Source: ANME-2 cluster archaeon
GTDB lineage: Archaea > Halobacteriota > Methanosarcinia > Methanosarcinales > Methanocomedenaceae
DNA length: 52,010 nucleotides
Direction of reading: 5' to 3'
NCBI GenBank assembly: GCA_014237145.1
Contig: JAAXOC010000101.1
Coordinates: 1 to 52,010, forward strand
Shown: positions 31,435 through 40,946 of the stretch, piece by piece
How positions within the stretch are numbered: the first letter of the stretch is position 1
Layout: each line of letters opens with the position of its first letter
Notes under the pieces: generated by a model
What the model was told of the DNA's origin: nothing
What the model saw: the letters and a program-made list of their open reading frames with translations, nothing else
The model's database searches: none
Made by a program: the position numbers and the translations under genes

Positions 31435-32208
31435 AGTGAACTATGTAAGATACACTTATTATATTTGCTATAATTTTGCGAGTGTATGTCTTAGATCAGA
31501 TTGGGCGTGTGGTCTGATGTAGTTTTGTAGGGCCAGCTGCCATCGGCCTGGCTATGTGCGCTGACCCGGGGCTGGCCTTCAGGGATATCCGTTTCCTGGC
31601 ATATCTGCCGGTAAGAGCTCAGGCCTAATCCCAAGACTGTCATGCTTAAAGGTGTGTGTTGCAGGTCCGGCCTTTGGTTGAATGGGAGTGCTGCCGGCGG
31701 GTAGAGGGCGGTAATTTCGAAATAGTGTCATCATTACCATGACAAGCATTATATAATTATTATTATAATTTCCAGTGGAAATAAGGGGCGACTCACGGAA
31801 TATAATTAGTTATCTTGCAATATTTTCACACAAAACCCTATATATATACAGCCATTTACCCAAGCGCCAATCAGCAGGATACTAAGGACTTACTGCAGCT
31901 GGCCAGGGGATATCCGGGTCCCGAGATATCTGCCAGGTAGAAGCTCCGGCCTAATCCCAAGACTGTCATGCTTCAAGGTGTATGCTGCTGGTCCGGTCTT
32001 CGGTTGATTGAGGGGCTGCCGGCGGGTGGGGGGCGCTGCCCCCCTGCCTGCCTGCGTGTCTTGATGTAAAGCCACGATTTGTGGGGCATTACAAGAAAAC
32101 TGTTAAAAATTTTATTGAAGATGGGATTGATTCAGGAAAATATAATAAGATAAACAATTAATAATCTTTAATGAAAATAAATCCATTAGAAAACAGGTGG
32201 TAAGTAAT
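31435..32208. other. Gap with two long direct repeats
   Basis: No gene supported. It contains direct repeats at 31571-31711 and 31897-32030, each with GGCCTAATCCCAAGACTGTC and GCCGGCGGGT, separated by an AT-rich spacer. The 3' end holds the leader of the DUF169 gene. Confidence 0.5.
31571..32030. repeat. Two ~140-bp imperfect direct repeats, ~325-bp offset
   Basis: Copy 1 (31571-31711) and copy 2 (31897-32030) share GGGATATCCG, the core CCTAATCCCAAGACTGTCAT followed by GCTT, the AGGTGT segment and a GCTGCCGGCGGGT end. They are GC-rich in an AT-rich context. No frame is conserved between them, so a non-coding element or structured RNA is possible. Confidence 0.7.
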
Positions 32209-32910
32209 ATGGAATATTCTGAAATGTCAAGAAAATTAGTAGATATCCTGAAGTTAAATGGAAAACCAATCGCAGTTTCGCTTTTAACAAGAAAAGAAGA
32301 CATTCCTGAAGGAATGGAAGAAATTAAAGAACCAGTTAGATATTGTCAAATGTTACAAAATGCCAGGTTCAATGATGCAATAACATTAGCAGCCGAAGAA
32401 CAACATTCATGCAAAGGGGGCGCGGCTGCCATTGGACTTCGAGATTATCCTGAAAATATCTCAAGCGGAGCACTCTATTATAATAAACTCGGTAAAGAAA
32501 TATCCCTCGGTATTGCCAAACGAGTGGTAGATAATATGCCCAGGCCCACACCCGGGTCAATAGTCAATACCATAGTTGCCCCGCTTGATAACACCCCGAC
32601 ACAACCCGATGTTATAGTGGTTATGACTGATGTTCTTGCTGCAAGACGTATCGTTCATGCTGTAATATATAGACACGGTGGACGGGTGACCGCAAACTTT
32701 GCAGGTATCCAATCAACATGTGCTGATGCTACAGGTTCACCTTATACAACCGGTGAATTAAATGTCTCCGTTGGCTGTGATGGAGCTGCTAAGAATGCAG
32801 GTCTTAAAGATAGTGAATTGGTTGTTGGCATCCCAGCAGAACTATTAGAAGATATTGTGAACATTTTAGATTCCAAGGCCCAGGATTGGGATGACTGGAT
32901 GAGGTCTTAA
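32209..32910 (+). CDS. DUF169 family protein
   Basis: About 233 residues of DUF169, common in methanogens and some anaerobes; function not established. Typical features are GKPIAVSLLTRKEDIPEGME, the Cys residues in RYCQMLQNAR and EEQHSCKGGAAAIGL, and TNFAGIQSTCADATGSPYTT-like end with NVSVGCDGAAKNAGL. Conserved cysteines hint at metal or cofactor binding. I prefer ATG 32209, eight bases after AGGTGG; GTG 32197 lies inside that site. Confidence 0.85.
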   Translation: MEYSEMSRKLVDILKLNGKPIAVSLLTRKEDIPEGMEEIKEPVRYCQMLQNARFNDAITLAAEEQHSCKGGAAAIGLRDYPENISSGALYYNKLGKEISLGIAKRVVDNMPRPTPGSIVNTIVAPLDNTPTQPDVIVVMTDVLAARRIVHAVIYRHGGRVTANFAGIQSTCADATGSPYTTGELNVSVGCDGAAKNAGLKDSELVVGIPAELLEDIVNILDSKAQDWDDWMRS

Positions 32911-33023
32911 CCCCCTGAAGAAATACAATATTTTTCAAATTTCTGAAAACTGAATAATTCCGACATGCTTAATACGAGATAGTCGGTAAACCCTTATTCG
33001 AAGAATTCAGAAATCTCACTTAC

Positions 33024-33536
33024 ATGACAAACAACTATATTCCACTTCACCTGTACCACGCCAACCAGTGCGACCCAAAGAAATGCACAGGTAAAAAACT
33101 GGCCAAATTCAAACTTGCCCACCTGCATAAGACACCACGCAAGCTGCCCTCAGGCGCCATATTCCTAAATCCTATGGCGCAGCAGGCACTCTCCCGGGCA
33201 GATAATTATAACCGGGGCATAATTGTACTGGACTGCTCATGGGAAGAAGTAGAGAGAATCTTTCCCATGCTGCAAAAGCTGCGCCTTGAACACCGGGCAC
33301 TACCGTACCTGCTGGCTGCAAACCCAGTTAACTTTGGGAAACCTTTCAAATTGGGAACTGTGGAAGCTTTTGCTGCGGCACTATATATCCTTGATCATAA
33401 AAAGCAGGCAGAAGATATCCTCAACAAGTTCAAATGGGGACATACATTCCTGGAATTAAACCACGAACCTCTGGACGCTTACTCAAAGGCCAGAAACAGT
33501 ACGGAAGTGGTAAATATCCAGAACGAATTTATGTGA
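33024..33536 (+). CDS. tsr3: 18S/16S rRNA aminocarboxypropyltransferase Tsr3 (DUF367)
   Basis: Transfers the aminocarboxypropyl group of SAM to a hypermodified base of small-subunit rRNA. The 170 residues show the family's N-terminal [18 protein letters not shown], the [13 protein letters not shown] segment, and [20 protein letters not shown] followed by [13 protein letters not shown]. The length is typical for archaea. It converges on the KaiC-like gene with no gap. A short AT leader precedes the ATG. Confidence 0.93.
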   Translation: MTNNYIPLHLYHANQCDPKKCTGKKLAKFKLAHLHKTPRKLPSGAIFLNPMAQQALSRADNYNRGIIVLDCSWEEVERIFPMLQKLRLEHRALPYLLAANPVNFGKPFKLGTVEAFAAALYILDHKKQAEDILNKFKWGHTFLELNHEPLDAYSKARNSTEVVNIQNEFM

Positions 33537-34301
33537 TCAAAGTACTCTTGTGGTTGTTTCCAGTTCGATACCATTACGAGTGATATCAAAACTGATGGAT
33601 TTGTTTGGTACGATCATGCCCCGCATCTTTCTAATAAGAAGACCCCTTTCGATCTGTGACCCCCTTTCCTTAACATAGAATTCAATCATACCATCTGTCA
33701 GGTATTTGACTGTATTTAAAGTAATATCATCATGCAGTCCCGCACCAATCACTATCAGGTGTATGCCACCAGTGAGTTTACCTATGGAAGACATGAGCTC
33801 AATGACCTCGATCACACTGTTAAGATCATATGCCCTGAGGAAATAAGAAATAGAATCAATGACCCCCCTGTATCTGGACTCACGATTCTGGCTGACAGTG
33901 GTCTTTAACTGATTAAACGGATCGAATCCAGCTTTAAGGAACTCCTTTGCAGACATCTTACTACGTAGTTCCGGAGGGAGGATATTGACAAATCTTGGTG
34001 TGTATGCATCAGTGAATTCGATCTTATTCGTTTCTTCATATTTGCTGACATCCCACCCGAAATGATCCATGTCAGCTTTGACCTCCGCAATTGAACGATC
34101 AGAAGAAAAATAAAAGGCAGATTCACCACTATTAAGTCCACCATACAAGAATTGTTTTGTGAAGATCTCAGCCCCAGCCCCCGATTCGGCAATCAACAGA
34201 AGTGTTGTCCCGATAGGTATACCACCACCTAACTGCACATCCAATCCTGTTATTCCAGTGGTTACAAGTTGATTATCTAATGAGTCAAAACTAAAATCCA
34301 T
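33537..34301 (-). CDS. KaiC/RecA-superfamily protein with a degenerate Walker A
   Basis: About 254 residues with the archaeal KaiC-like layout: TTGITGLDVQLGGGIPIGTT, an expected P-loop, then FTKQFLYGGLNSGESAFYFS and later ITLNTVKYLTDGMIEFYVKE with RKMRGM. The P-loop reads AESGAGAE, where active members have GxSGxGKT, so the nucleotide-binding Lys and Thr are missing. It is probably a non-hydrolysing or regulatory paralogue. The first ATG (34301) is used; a TTG six codons earlier exists. Related proteins act in signalling or with archaellum motors; no partner is nearby. Confidence 0.8.
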   Translation of the reverse strand: MDFSFDSLDNQLVTTGITGLDVQLGGGIPIGTTLLLIAESGAGAEIFTKQFLYGGLNSGESAFYFSSDRSIAEVKADMDHFGWDVSKYEETNKIEFTDAYTPRFVNILPPELRSKMSAKEFLKAGFDPFNQLKTTVSQNRESRYRGVIDSISYFLRAYDLNSVIEVIELMSSIGKLTGGIHLIVIGAGLHDDITLNTVKYLTDGMIEFYVKERGSQIERGLLIRKMRGMIVPNKSISFDITRNGIELETTTRVL

Positions 34302-34413
34302 GATGACACTCTTATTCAATATTTAATGATACAACATAATTAAACGATATGGTATTATAATCTTTATCTATACGTATAAAATTATTTCCTATTAACCTTT
34401 TTGTTTTGTGAAA

Positions 34414-36117
34414 TCAAAAACCATGTGCCAGCTTAGGTGCAATGATCATAAATACCAGTGAGGCCAGCATGAGTATTGCAAAGCCAGTGGCAACCTTTCC
34501 TGCAATCATACCCATACGTTCTTCATTACCGAAGAACCGTGCCAGAATGGAATGAAGAGTGTCCCTGAACACATGCCCCCCGTCAAGGGGCAACATGGGC
34601 AGGCAGTTGAACAATCCCACATAGAAATTCATCCATCCTATCCAGAGCAGTGAATTAGCAAGCCAGAATACGCCCACACCCAGTGGTATGGCCCATCCTA
34701 TGGGTTCATAGAACATATAGATGGAGGTATTGAAACCCGCGAAGCTTCCAATGAAAGGATTAGGGAAAGGCAATATCAATAATATGATCCAGCCGACTAT
34801 GCCCATCATCATATACGGTATATTCTGCAGGAAATGCAGCAATTCCTTTGCAGGGTATTCCCCTACAAAGACCCCGATGGACCTTGACACAACGAAAGTC
34901 GAAAAACCTCTGACACCCATAAATCCCTTTTCTCCACCTGACGGGTTACTGGCCAGGGTAATAGAATAATTGATCTCCTCATTGGCAACGAGGGTGTGAA
35001 TTATTATTTCCTGGTCAGGTGTGGTGTTTGCCATAAAATCAAAGAAATCCTGGATATCATATATTGGCACATCATCGATCCTGATGATCATTGTGTCCCC
35101 CACAAGTCCAGCTTTTTCAGCAGGCATCCCGGGTTCAATCTCCTTGAATTTCACTCCGCTGATGATACCATTTTTCTCAACATCAGGCTTCAGCAGCACT
35201 TCACTGGTCTTGCCATCTTTTCTGATCCCAAGCCTCAGGACTTCATCAACAGGAAGTGATGCAATATGTGTGTAGAAAACTGATCCGTTCTCGATTTTAT
35301 TATCGTTTATGTGGGTTATCACGGTCATCTTAGTCAATCCGATATCATCGGCAGGTGATCCCGGAACCACATCAGTAATTACCACATTGGACACTGGTGC
35401 AATGCTACCTATCACAATAAAGAATAGTACGAACGCCACAAATGCAGTAACAAAATTTGCCATTACACCGGCTGTCAGTATCCTGATCCTTTGCCTGCGG
35501 GTTGCAGTCTTTTGGTCAGATGTTACTTCATTTTCGCGTTCCTTATGCCCATCCCGTGTCCCGAACAGTTGTTCTTCATCGGGTTCTGCAAACCCTCCGA
35601 TTGGTATCAGTACAAGGATAATCCCCATTGACTTGACCCTGATATCCTCGGCCTTGCTCATAATAGCATGGGAGAATTCATGGACCACCAGGGTAACGAT
35701 CAATCCGATAATGCCCCAGACAAATGGAATGAACTTATTTATGCCTGGAATAAGGAATATATTCCTGAGTTCATGTATCTCACTGGGGGTTTGCATGGTC
35801 TGTTCATATAACGAGGTCACCATGATGATATCAGAAAGTATGATCAAGGCGAACATCAAAAACATTCCTAGTAGCATCAACGGAATGCCTGCATCTCCAA
35901 ATAGCCTCCAGAAACCTTTTGCGCTGGCAACCTTGTCAAGGAACTTCTGTCCCTTTGTAGTTCGTATCATCAATAACGGGCCATGGTTGGTGATATTGAA
36001 CCGTTCAAGTATCCCATACCGCTTCAGGATCAATATGGACTGCCAGTATACTGCAAATATCAGCAAAATCTTCCAATAAGATTCAATAAATGATAAAAAG
36101 GGGTTTACCTCGCTCAA
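34414..36117 (-). CDS. Site-2-type membrane metalloprotease (M50) with PDZ domains
   Basis: A 567-residue integral membrane protease for regulated intramembrane proteolysis. N-terminal helices precede the zinc motif HEFSH (146-150). A ~230-residue central soluble part contains one or two PDZ-like domains (VVPGSPADDIGL and MPAEKAGLVGDTMI), and the second catalytic motif, LPMLPLDGGHVFRD, is near residue 505. Active-site residues are complete. The start appears to be TTG at 36117. Divergent from cutA. Its substrate cannot be inferred from context. Confidence 0.93.
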   Translation of the reverse strand: MSEVNPFLSFIESYWKILLIFAVYWQSILILKRYGILERFNITNHGPLLMIRTTKGQKFLDKVASAKGFWRLFGDAGIPLMLLGMFLMFALIILSDIIMVTSLYEQTMQTPSEIHELRNIFLIPGINKFIPFVWGIIGLIVTLVVHEFSHAIMSKAEDIRVKSMGIILVLIPIGGFAEPDEEQLFGTRDGHKERENEVTSDQKTATRRQRIRILTAGVMANFVTAFVAFVLFFIVIGSIAPVSNVVITDVVPGSPADDIGLTKMTVITHINDNKIENGSVFYTHIASLPVDEVLRLGIRKDGKTSEVLLKPDVEKNGIISGVKFKEIEPGMPAEKAGLVGDTMIIRIDDVPIYDIQDFFDFMANTTPDQEIIIHTLVANEEINYSITLASNPSGGEKGFMGVRGFSTFVVSRSIGVFVGEYPAKELLHFLQNIPYMMMGIVGWIILLILPFPNPFIGSFAGFNTSIYMFYEPIGWAIPLGVGVFWLANSLLWIGWMNFYVGLFNCLPMLPLDGGHVFRDTLHSILARFFGNEERMGMIAGKVATGFAILMLASLVFMIIAPKLAHGF

Positions 36118-36197
36118 ATAAAAGGCTCTCCATATTAGATATTATTATTAATCATAAGTTTTTTAAACTTAAATACGCAGTTTAGAATGGGATTATC

Positions 36198-36554
36198 ATG
36201 TTCTCAATAGTATATATCACCACTGGCAGTATGGAAGAGGCAAAACAAATCGCAAGAAGGCTTTTGAAGGAAAAACTGGCCGCTTGCGTAAATATGTTTC
36301 CGATTACTTCTATCTACAGGTGGGACGGTGTCCAGGAAGATAACGAGGTGGCTATGATCATAAAAACCACATATGAACAGCTTGAGAACATTGAAAACAC
36401 GGTCAAGGAAATGCACAGTTATACTGTACCGTGTATAATATCATTCAGCATTGACGGGGGTTCAAGGGATTACCTTGACTGGATCGATGATTGCGTGCTG
36501 CCGGTTAGAACAACAAGAAAAGATGATATCTCAAAGGATGATATTTTAAACTGA
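36198..36554 (+). CDS. cutA: CutA1 divalent-cation tolerance protein
   Basis: A 118-residue trimeric signal-transduction-like protein: MFSIVYITTGSMEEAKQIAR, then LLKEKLAACVNMFPITSIYR with the WDG(V)Q-type strand and EVAMIIKTTYEQL. This matches CutA1 throughout. It has been linked to copper tolerance, though the mechanism is uncertain. Monocistronic, divergent from the M50 protease. Confidence 0.94.
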   Translation: MFSIVYITTGSMEEAKQIARRLLKEKLAACVNMFPITSIYRWDGVQEDNEVAMIIKTTYEQLENIENTVKEMHSYTVPCIISFSIDGGSRDYLDWIDDCVLPVRTTRKDDISKDDILN

Positions 36555-36560
36555 ACCCGT

Positions 36561-36686
36561 TCATAGTTCAAATATAGGCATCTCTCTCACGGGTCCGATC
36601 ATCATATCCCTGGAACCATTTCTTAAGCCTAAAGGGAGGGATGTTTCATTATTGATCTCTGAAACAGCCACACCAAGTCGTTTCAT
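36561..36686 (-). CDS. Possible 41-residue ORF
   Basis: MKRLGVAVSEINNETSLPLG then LRNGSRDMMIGPVREMPIFE-L. It lies in the gap between cutA and the thermosome gene on the opposite strand. No Shine-Dalgarno sequence and no family recognised; it might be a real small protein or a leftover end of a larger gene. Confidence 0.3.
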   Translation of the reverse strand: MKRLGVAVSEINNETSLPLGLRNGSRDMMIGPVREMPIFEL

Positions 36687-36775
36687 ATTTTCTGTGATAA
36701 TACATAATAGTTACAGATATTTTATGGAACTTTCCATTAGCAGTATAACATTTAATAAAAATCCATTAAACAAAA

Positions 36776-36826
36776 GTTTTTTATAGAACTACAAACACTC
36801 AGTAGCACCTAATCTAATAAGGAGGT
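36776..36826 (+). promoter_or_regulatory. Thermosome promoter and RBS
   Basis: TTTTTTATAGA (36776-36786) is a plausible TATA box, and AAGGAGG (36819-36825) is a strong ribosome-binding site 11 bases before the ATG at 36837. No obvious heat-shock operator was recognised. Confidence 0.5.
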
Positions 36827-36836
36827 TAATCAGATT

Positions 36837-38498
36837 ATGGCAGCACAATTAGGTGGACAGCCGATATTTATATTAAGAGAAGGGACCGAGCGTTCCAAGG
36901 GCAGAGAAGCCCAGAACAATAACATTATGGCAGCTAAGGCAGTGGCCAATGCCGTGAGGACTACCCTCGGACCGAAGGGCATGGATAAAATGCTTGTGGA
37001 CGGCCTGGGAGATGTGGTAATTACCAATGATGGTGTTACGATCCTAAGAGAAATGGATATAGAACATCCAGCAGCCAAGATGGTCGTAGAAGTAGCCAAG
37101 ACCCAGGACGATGAAGTGGGCGACGGCACCACGACTGCCGCTGTACTGGCTGGAGAACTTCTAAAGGTAGCAGAGGACCTGCTGGACCAGAATGTACATT
37201 CTACCATAATTGCCAGTGGATACAGACTGGCAGCCGACAAGGCATCCGAGATACTGAAAACCATTGAGAGAACAGTAACAGAGGACGATGAAGACCTGCT
37301 CTTTAAGATCTCTGAAACTGCGATGACGGGCAAAGGCGCTGAGAGCTCCAAGGATAAATTGTCAAAACTTGTGGTCAAGGCAGTAAAATCCATTGTTGAG
37401 GTAGAGGGCGGCAAGAAAGTAGTTGATATTGATAACATCAAGGTCGAGAAAAAGGTCGGCGGCAGCATTGAGGACTCGGAACTGATCGAGGGCATGGTCA
37501 TTGATAAAGAGCGTGTGCATCCCAATATGCCTAAAGTGGTGAAAGATGCAAAAATAGCCATGATCAGTGAACCTGTAGAGTTCAAGAAGACCGAAGTGGA
37601 TGCAGAGATCAATATCACATCTCCTGACCAGCTCCAGTTGTTCCTGGACCAGGAAGAAAAAATGCTTAAGAACATGGTGGATAAGATCATTAATTCCGGT
37701 GCCAACGTAGTGGTCTGCCAGAAAGGTATTGATGATATGGCACAGCATTATATGTCCAAGGCCGGGATACTGGCTGTAAGGCGTGTCAAGAAGAGTGACA
37801 TGGAGAAATTATCCAGGGCATCTGGCGGTGTTGTGGTCACTAATATTGATGAGATCTCTGAATCAGACCTGGGATATGCAGGCCTGGCAGAAGAGAAGAA
37901 GACAGGCGGCGATAGCATGCTTTTCATCACAGGTTGTAAGAACCCCAAGGCAGTAAGCATTGTAATCCGCGGCGGTACAGAACATGTAGTGGATAGTCTG
38001 GAACGCGCACTTGAAGATGCACTGCGTGTGGTCGGTGTTACCATCGAAGATGAGAAACTGGTCGCAGGCGGCGGCAGTCCTGAAGTAGAACTGTCCCTTA
38101 GGCTGAGTGAGTATGCTGCCACACTGAAAGGCAGGGAACAACTGGCAGTAACTCAATTCGCAAACGCATTGGAAGTCATTCCCCGGACCCTTGCAGAAAA
38201 TGCCGGACTGGACCCCATCGACATGATGGTGGAACTGAAGTCCCAGCATGAAAAAGGTAACAAGAATGCAGGTCTGGACGTGTATACCGGTGATGTCATT
38301 GACATGATGGAAAAAGGTGTTGTTGAGCCTCTCAGGGTAAAGACCCAGGCAATAAACAGCGCTACTGAATCGGCAGTCATGATACTGAGGATCGATGATG
38401 TCATTGCATCCACTGGCGGCGGAGAAGGCGAGATGCCACCAGAGATGATGGGCGGCGGTATGCCACCTGGTATGGGCGGAATGCCCCCCATGATGTAA
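36837..38498 (+). CDS. Thermosome subunit (group II chaperonin)
   Basis: A 553-residue subunit of the double-ring archaeal chaperonin that folds proteins with ATP. It starts [20 protein letters not shown] and carries the ATP-site motifs [11 protein letters not shown] and GDGTT (95-99), with [20 protein letters not shown] in the apical-to-intermediate region and [11 protein letters not shown] near the end. The C-terminal Gly/Met-rich tail ([16 protein letters not shown]) projects into the cavity. Prefoldin alpha elsewhere in the window is its partner. A rho-independent-like terminator follows. Confidence 0.97.
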   Translation: MAAQLGGQPIFILREGTERSKGREAQNNNIMAAKAVANAVRTTLGPKGMDKMLVDGLGDVVITNDGVTILREMDIEHPAAKMVVEVAKTQDDEVGDGTTTAAVLAGELLKVAEDLLDQNVHSTIIASGYRLAADKASEILKTIERTVTEDDEDLLFKISETAMTGKGAESSKDKLSKLVVKAVKSIVEVEGGKKVVDIDNIKVEKKVGGSIEDSELIEGMVIDKERVHPNMPKVVKDAKIAMISEPVEFKKTEVDAEINITSPDQLQLFLDQEEKMLKNMVDKIINSGANVVVCQKGIDDMAQHYMSKAGILAVRRVKKSDMEKLSRASGGVVVTNIDEISESDLGYAGLAEEKKTGGDSMLFITGCKNPKAVSIVIRGGTEHVVDSLERALEDALRVVGVTIEDEKLVAGGGSPEVELSLRLSEYAATLKGREQLAVTQFANALEVIPRTLAENAGLDPIDMMVELKSQHEKGNKNAGLDVYTGDVIDMMEKGVVEPLRVKTQAINSATESAVMILRIDDVIASTGGGEGEMPPEMMGGGMPPGMGGMPPMM

Positions 38499-38516
38499 GT
38501 GTAAATATACAATAAA

Positions 38517-38551
38517 GCGTACCCTGTGGGGTACGTTCAATTCTTTTTTTT
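38517..38551 (+). terminator. Hairpin terminator after the thermosome gene
   Basis: GCGTACCCTGTGGGGTACGT forms a 7-8 bp stem, then TTCAATTC and a run of seven to eight T. Such stem-plus-T structures occur behind highly expressed archaeal genes. Confidence 0.65.
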
Positions 38552-38695
38552 GTTGATGGGAATATCAACTGAATTCCTGTTAATTCCGCCTGGGATTATC
38601 GATTTTTTCAACGTATAGGAAAGTATATACTTACCTGTAGGCTTAGAAAATGCGAACGAAGTGAGCATTTTCTTGATTATTTTTTATTCTCGCAC

Positions 38696-38719
38696 CGAGA
38701 CTTTTTATTATTTCCTGAT
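38696..38719 (+). repeat. Inverted repeat, left arm
   Basis: CGAGACTTTTTATTATTTCC followed by TGAT, exact reverse complement of 39566-39589. A partial third copy, TTAAAAAGTCTC, sits at about 38775-38786 just before the phosphoesterase ATG and could pair with this arm. Confidence 0.9.
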
Positions 38720-38792
38720 CACCACTTAAGTATTTCGCGAACTATATAACTAAGTATGGCATTTCCAGAATAAATTAAAAAGTCTCTGTAAT

Positions 38793-39557
38793 ATGACCAT
38801 AATAGCAATATCGGACACACATATTGGCACATCAGAAGCTGACACACCGGCAACGCTCCGGTTCCTGCATAGCGTCGAGCAGCGCGCTGGAGACGTGACT
38901 GACCTCGTACTATGTGGTGACATCTTAGACTTTTGGAGATGCGACGCAATGGATATGGTTCTCGAATCATCGCGGTTCATGAGCGCGCTAATTAACATGG
39001 CAGATGCGGGCGTTAACATCCACTACATTGCCGGAAATCACGACTACGTCATGCGCAAGGCAAAGAGCAGTCACAAGCGCATCAAGTTCTCGACCGATCT
39101 GGAACTTAAGCAGGATGGGTGCATCTGGGATTTCATACACGGCTGGGAGTTCGATAAGTTCATGAAACACGCATACTTCGATGCGTTCTGTTATACAAAT
39201 ATAACACGCGGAGATGCAATCTGTAAGACCTACAATATGTATCTGCGCTTCTTGCAACCGATTGAGGGGTTTCTTGCAAGGATCAGAGGACATTTCATTC
39301 AGAACGACATGAAGCAGATGATACGGCAACATGATAAAACCAAACTACTGAAAAACCAGATACCGCATGGTGGTGATCCACTCGGTAGCGTAGACTTTCC
39401 AGATGGCGGCCTGATCTTCGGGCATCTACATATGCCATATTTAAACGCAGCGGAGCGGATGGCGAACTGCGGCTCATGGCACAAGTCACATCCGATCCAC
39501 AACACATATATTGAGATTGATGAAAGCATGGTACACCTACGGCGAGAGTTCGAATGA
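38793..39557 (+). CDS. Metallophosphoesterase (calcineurin-like)
   Basis: A 254-residue dinuclear metallophosphatase. Motifs are complete: ISDTHIG (D-x-H), CGDILDFW (GD), IAGNHDYVMR (GNHD), FIHGWEFDKF (H) and LIFGHLHMPY (GHxH). The layout resembles UDP-2,3-diacylglucosamine hydrolase-like enzymes, but archaea lack lipid A, so the substrate is unknown; phosphodiesters or nucleic acid ends are possible. It lies alone between inverted repeats, and its codon use looks richer in CGC and GCG than its neighbours, hinting at transfer. Confidence 0.9.
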   Translation: MTIIAISDTHIGTSEADTPATLRFLHSVEQRAGDVTDLVLCGDILDFWRCDAMDMVLESSRFMSALINMADAGVNIHYIAGNHDYVMRKAKSSHKRIKFSTDLELKQDGCIWDFIHGWEFDKFMKHAYFDAFCYTNITRGDAICKTYNMYLRFLQPIEGFLARIRGHFIQNDMKQMIRQHDKTKLLKNQIPHGGDPLGSVDFPDGGLIFGHLHMPYLNAAERMANCGSWHKSHPIHNTYIEIDESMVHLRREFE

Positions 39558-39565
39558 AACTATTA

Positions 39566-39589
39566 ATCAGGAAATAATAAAAAGTCTCG
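39566..39589 (+). repeat. Inverted repeat, right arm
   Basis: ATCAGGAAATAATAAAAAGT followed by CTCG begins eight bases after the phosphoesterase stop. It matches the left arm at all 24 positions. The rest of 39590-39847 carries only a small hairpin (TTCGGA...TCCGAA) and the outer direct repeat. Confidence 0.9.
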
Positions 39590-39847
39590 TCAAAGAAGCC
39601 CTTCTAACTTGGAATAGGTTCGGATATACCACGTTATATGAAATTCCGAACCCTGCCTTTGAAAAAGAAAGATGTTTATACAGAAAATGAAAGATAAAAA
39701 AATTATTGCAGGTTAACGAAAGGAGACTTACCATGCGCAATTATTGCAAAATGCCAAGCACTGAATTTAATGTCAATTAATTCCACCCAAGATTATTGAT
39801 TTTTTCAAAGAATCATGAGCATCCTCCCTCTTAGGTCACAGGTGGCC

Positions 39848-40912
39848 CTACAACCATCTTTTTTTCTTGGTATAAATCATCATTCCGAGTCCTATGATCA
39901 ACATAACCAGGAGGATCATGGGATAACCATATCGCCATTCGAGTTCCGGCATATACCTGAAGTTCATCCCGTAAACCCCTGCTATAAAAGTCAGGGGGAT
40001 GAATATTGTGGCAATAATCGTTAACACCTTCATAACTTCGTTCATCTTATTGCTGATACTCGAGATATAGAGGTCAAGCATTCCGGAAAGCATATCACGA
40101 AATGTATCTATTGTGTCGATCACATGGATCGTATGATCGTAAACATCACGAAGATATAGCTCGGTTGACTCCCTGAACAGATCCGATTCTCCTCTTTCCA
40201 ATTTGCTTAACACCTCACGCAGGGGCCAGACCGACTTGTGAAAAAGCAGCATTTCTCTTTTTAAATTATGAATAGAATGCATGGTTTTTGGTCCTGGTTC
40301 ATCTATGAGTTCTTCTTCCAGATCTTCTATCTTGTCTCCAATTTTCTCAAGGATTAAAAAATAGCCATCGACGATCACGTCCGTCAAAGCATAAGTAAGA
40401 TAATCAGCCCCCATCTTTCTTATACGTCCTTTTCCGTTTATGATTCTTCGTCTCACCGGATCAAAAACATTCCCATCTCCCTCCTGGAACGAAATAACGA
40501 AATTCGAGCCAATAATCAAACCAACCTGGTCCACCTTTATCTTCATGTCCTTTTCCTCAAAACAGAGGTTCTTCAATATGAGAAAGATGTAATCATCAAA
40601 ATCCTCCATCTTAGGACGTTGTTCTGTATTGGCAATATCTTCTAAGATAAGAGGGTGGATATTGAAGTGCTTGCCAACCTTCTCTATGATCTCTAACTGA
40701 TGAAGACCTTCTATGTTTATCCAGGTGATGGTTGGTGTATCCCTAAATGGAAAAGATTCCTCGATCGTCTCCAGTTCCCTTTCCTGGAATTGTGTCTCAT
40801 CATAATCAATGATCGTAATTCTTTCTTTTACGGCTTTTCTCTCCCCTATGTGGACGAGAGTCCCGGGAGGGAGTCCCACTTTCTCTGACCTCTTTCTAAA
40901 AAGTCTGTGCAT
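39848..40912 (-). CDS. corA: CorA-family Mg2+/Co2+ channel
   Basis: A 354-residue pentameric divalent-cation channel. A large N-terminal cytosolic domain is followed by two C-terminal membrane helices. The signature GMN is at 315-317 (VYGMNFRYMPE), and the tail ends in the basic KKKRW. It is the last gene of a six-gene minus-strand run and lies 34 bases after mscS. The pairing with MscS suggests joint ion and osmotic homeostasis. Confidence 0.95.
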   Translation of the reverse strand: MHRLFRKRSEKVGLPPGTLVHIGERKAVKERITIIDYDETQFQERELETIEESFPFRDTPTITWINIEGLHQLEIIEKVGKHFNIHPLILEDIANTEQRPKMEDFDDYIFLILKNLCFEEKDMKIKVDQVGLIIGSNFVISFQEGDGNVFDPVRRRIINGKGRIRKMGADYLTYALTDVIVDGYFLILEKIGDKIEDLEEELIDEPGPKTMHSIHNLKREMLLFHKSVWPLREVLSKLERGESDLFRESTELYLRDVYDHTIHVIDTIDTFRDMLSGMLDLYISSISNKMNEVMKVLTIIATIFIPLTFIAGVYGMNFRYMPELEWRYGYPMILLVMLIIGLGMMIYTKKKRWL

Positions 40913-40946
40913 TACAATCCACCTGATACTGCCTTATAGATCGAAT

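Larger units (their letters stand above)
38569..39809. mobile_element. Possible cassette: outer direct repeats, 24-bp inverted repeats, metallophosphoesterase
   Basis: Outer imperfect direct repeats lie at 38569-38613 and 39761-39809; both have CTGAATT...AATTCC(G/A)CC and end ATT(A/T)T(T/C)GATTTTTTCAA. Inside are perfect 24-bp inverted repeats, CGAGACTTTTTATTATTTCC followed by TGAT (38696-38719) and its reverse complement (39566-39589), around one gene. No transposase is present. A hairpin AAAATGC...GCATTTT lies at 38648-38672. Confidence 0.5.

Noticed and set aside
31890-32075. Short minus-strand ORF in the second GC-rich direct repeat
   Set aside because: The frame is not conserved in the first copy, lacks an RBS and has a biased composition.
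36830-37705. Minus-strand frame opposite the thermosome gene
   Set aside because: Antisense shadow with low-complexity Ser/Thr composition; the thermosome frame is unambiguous.
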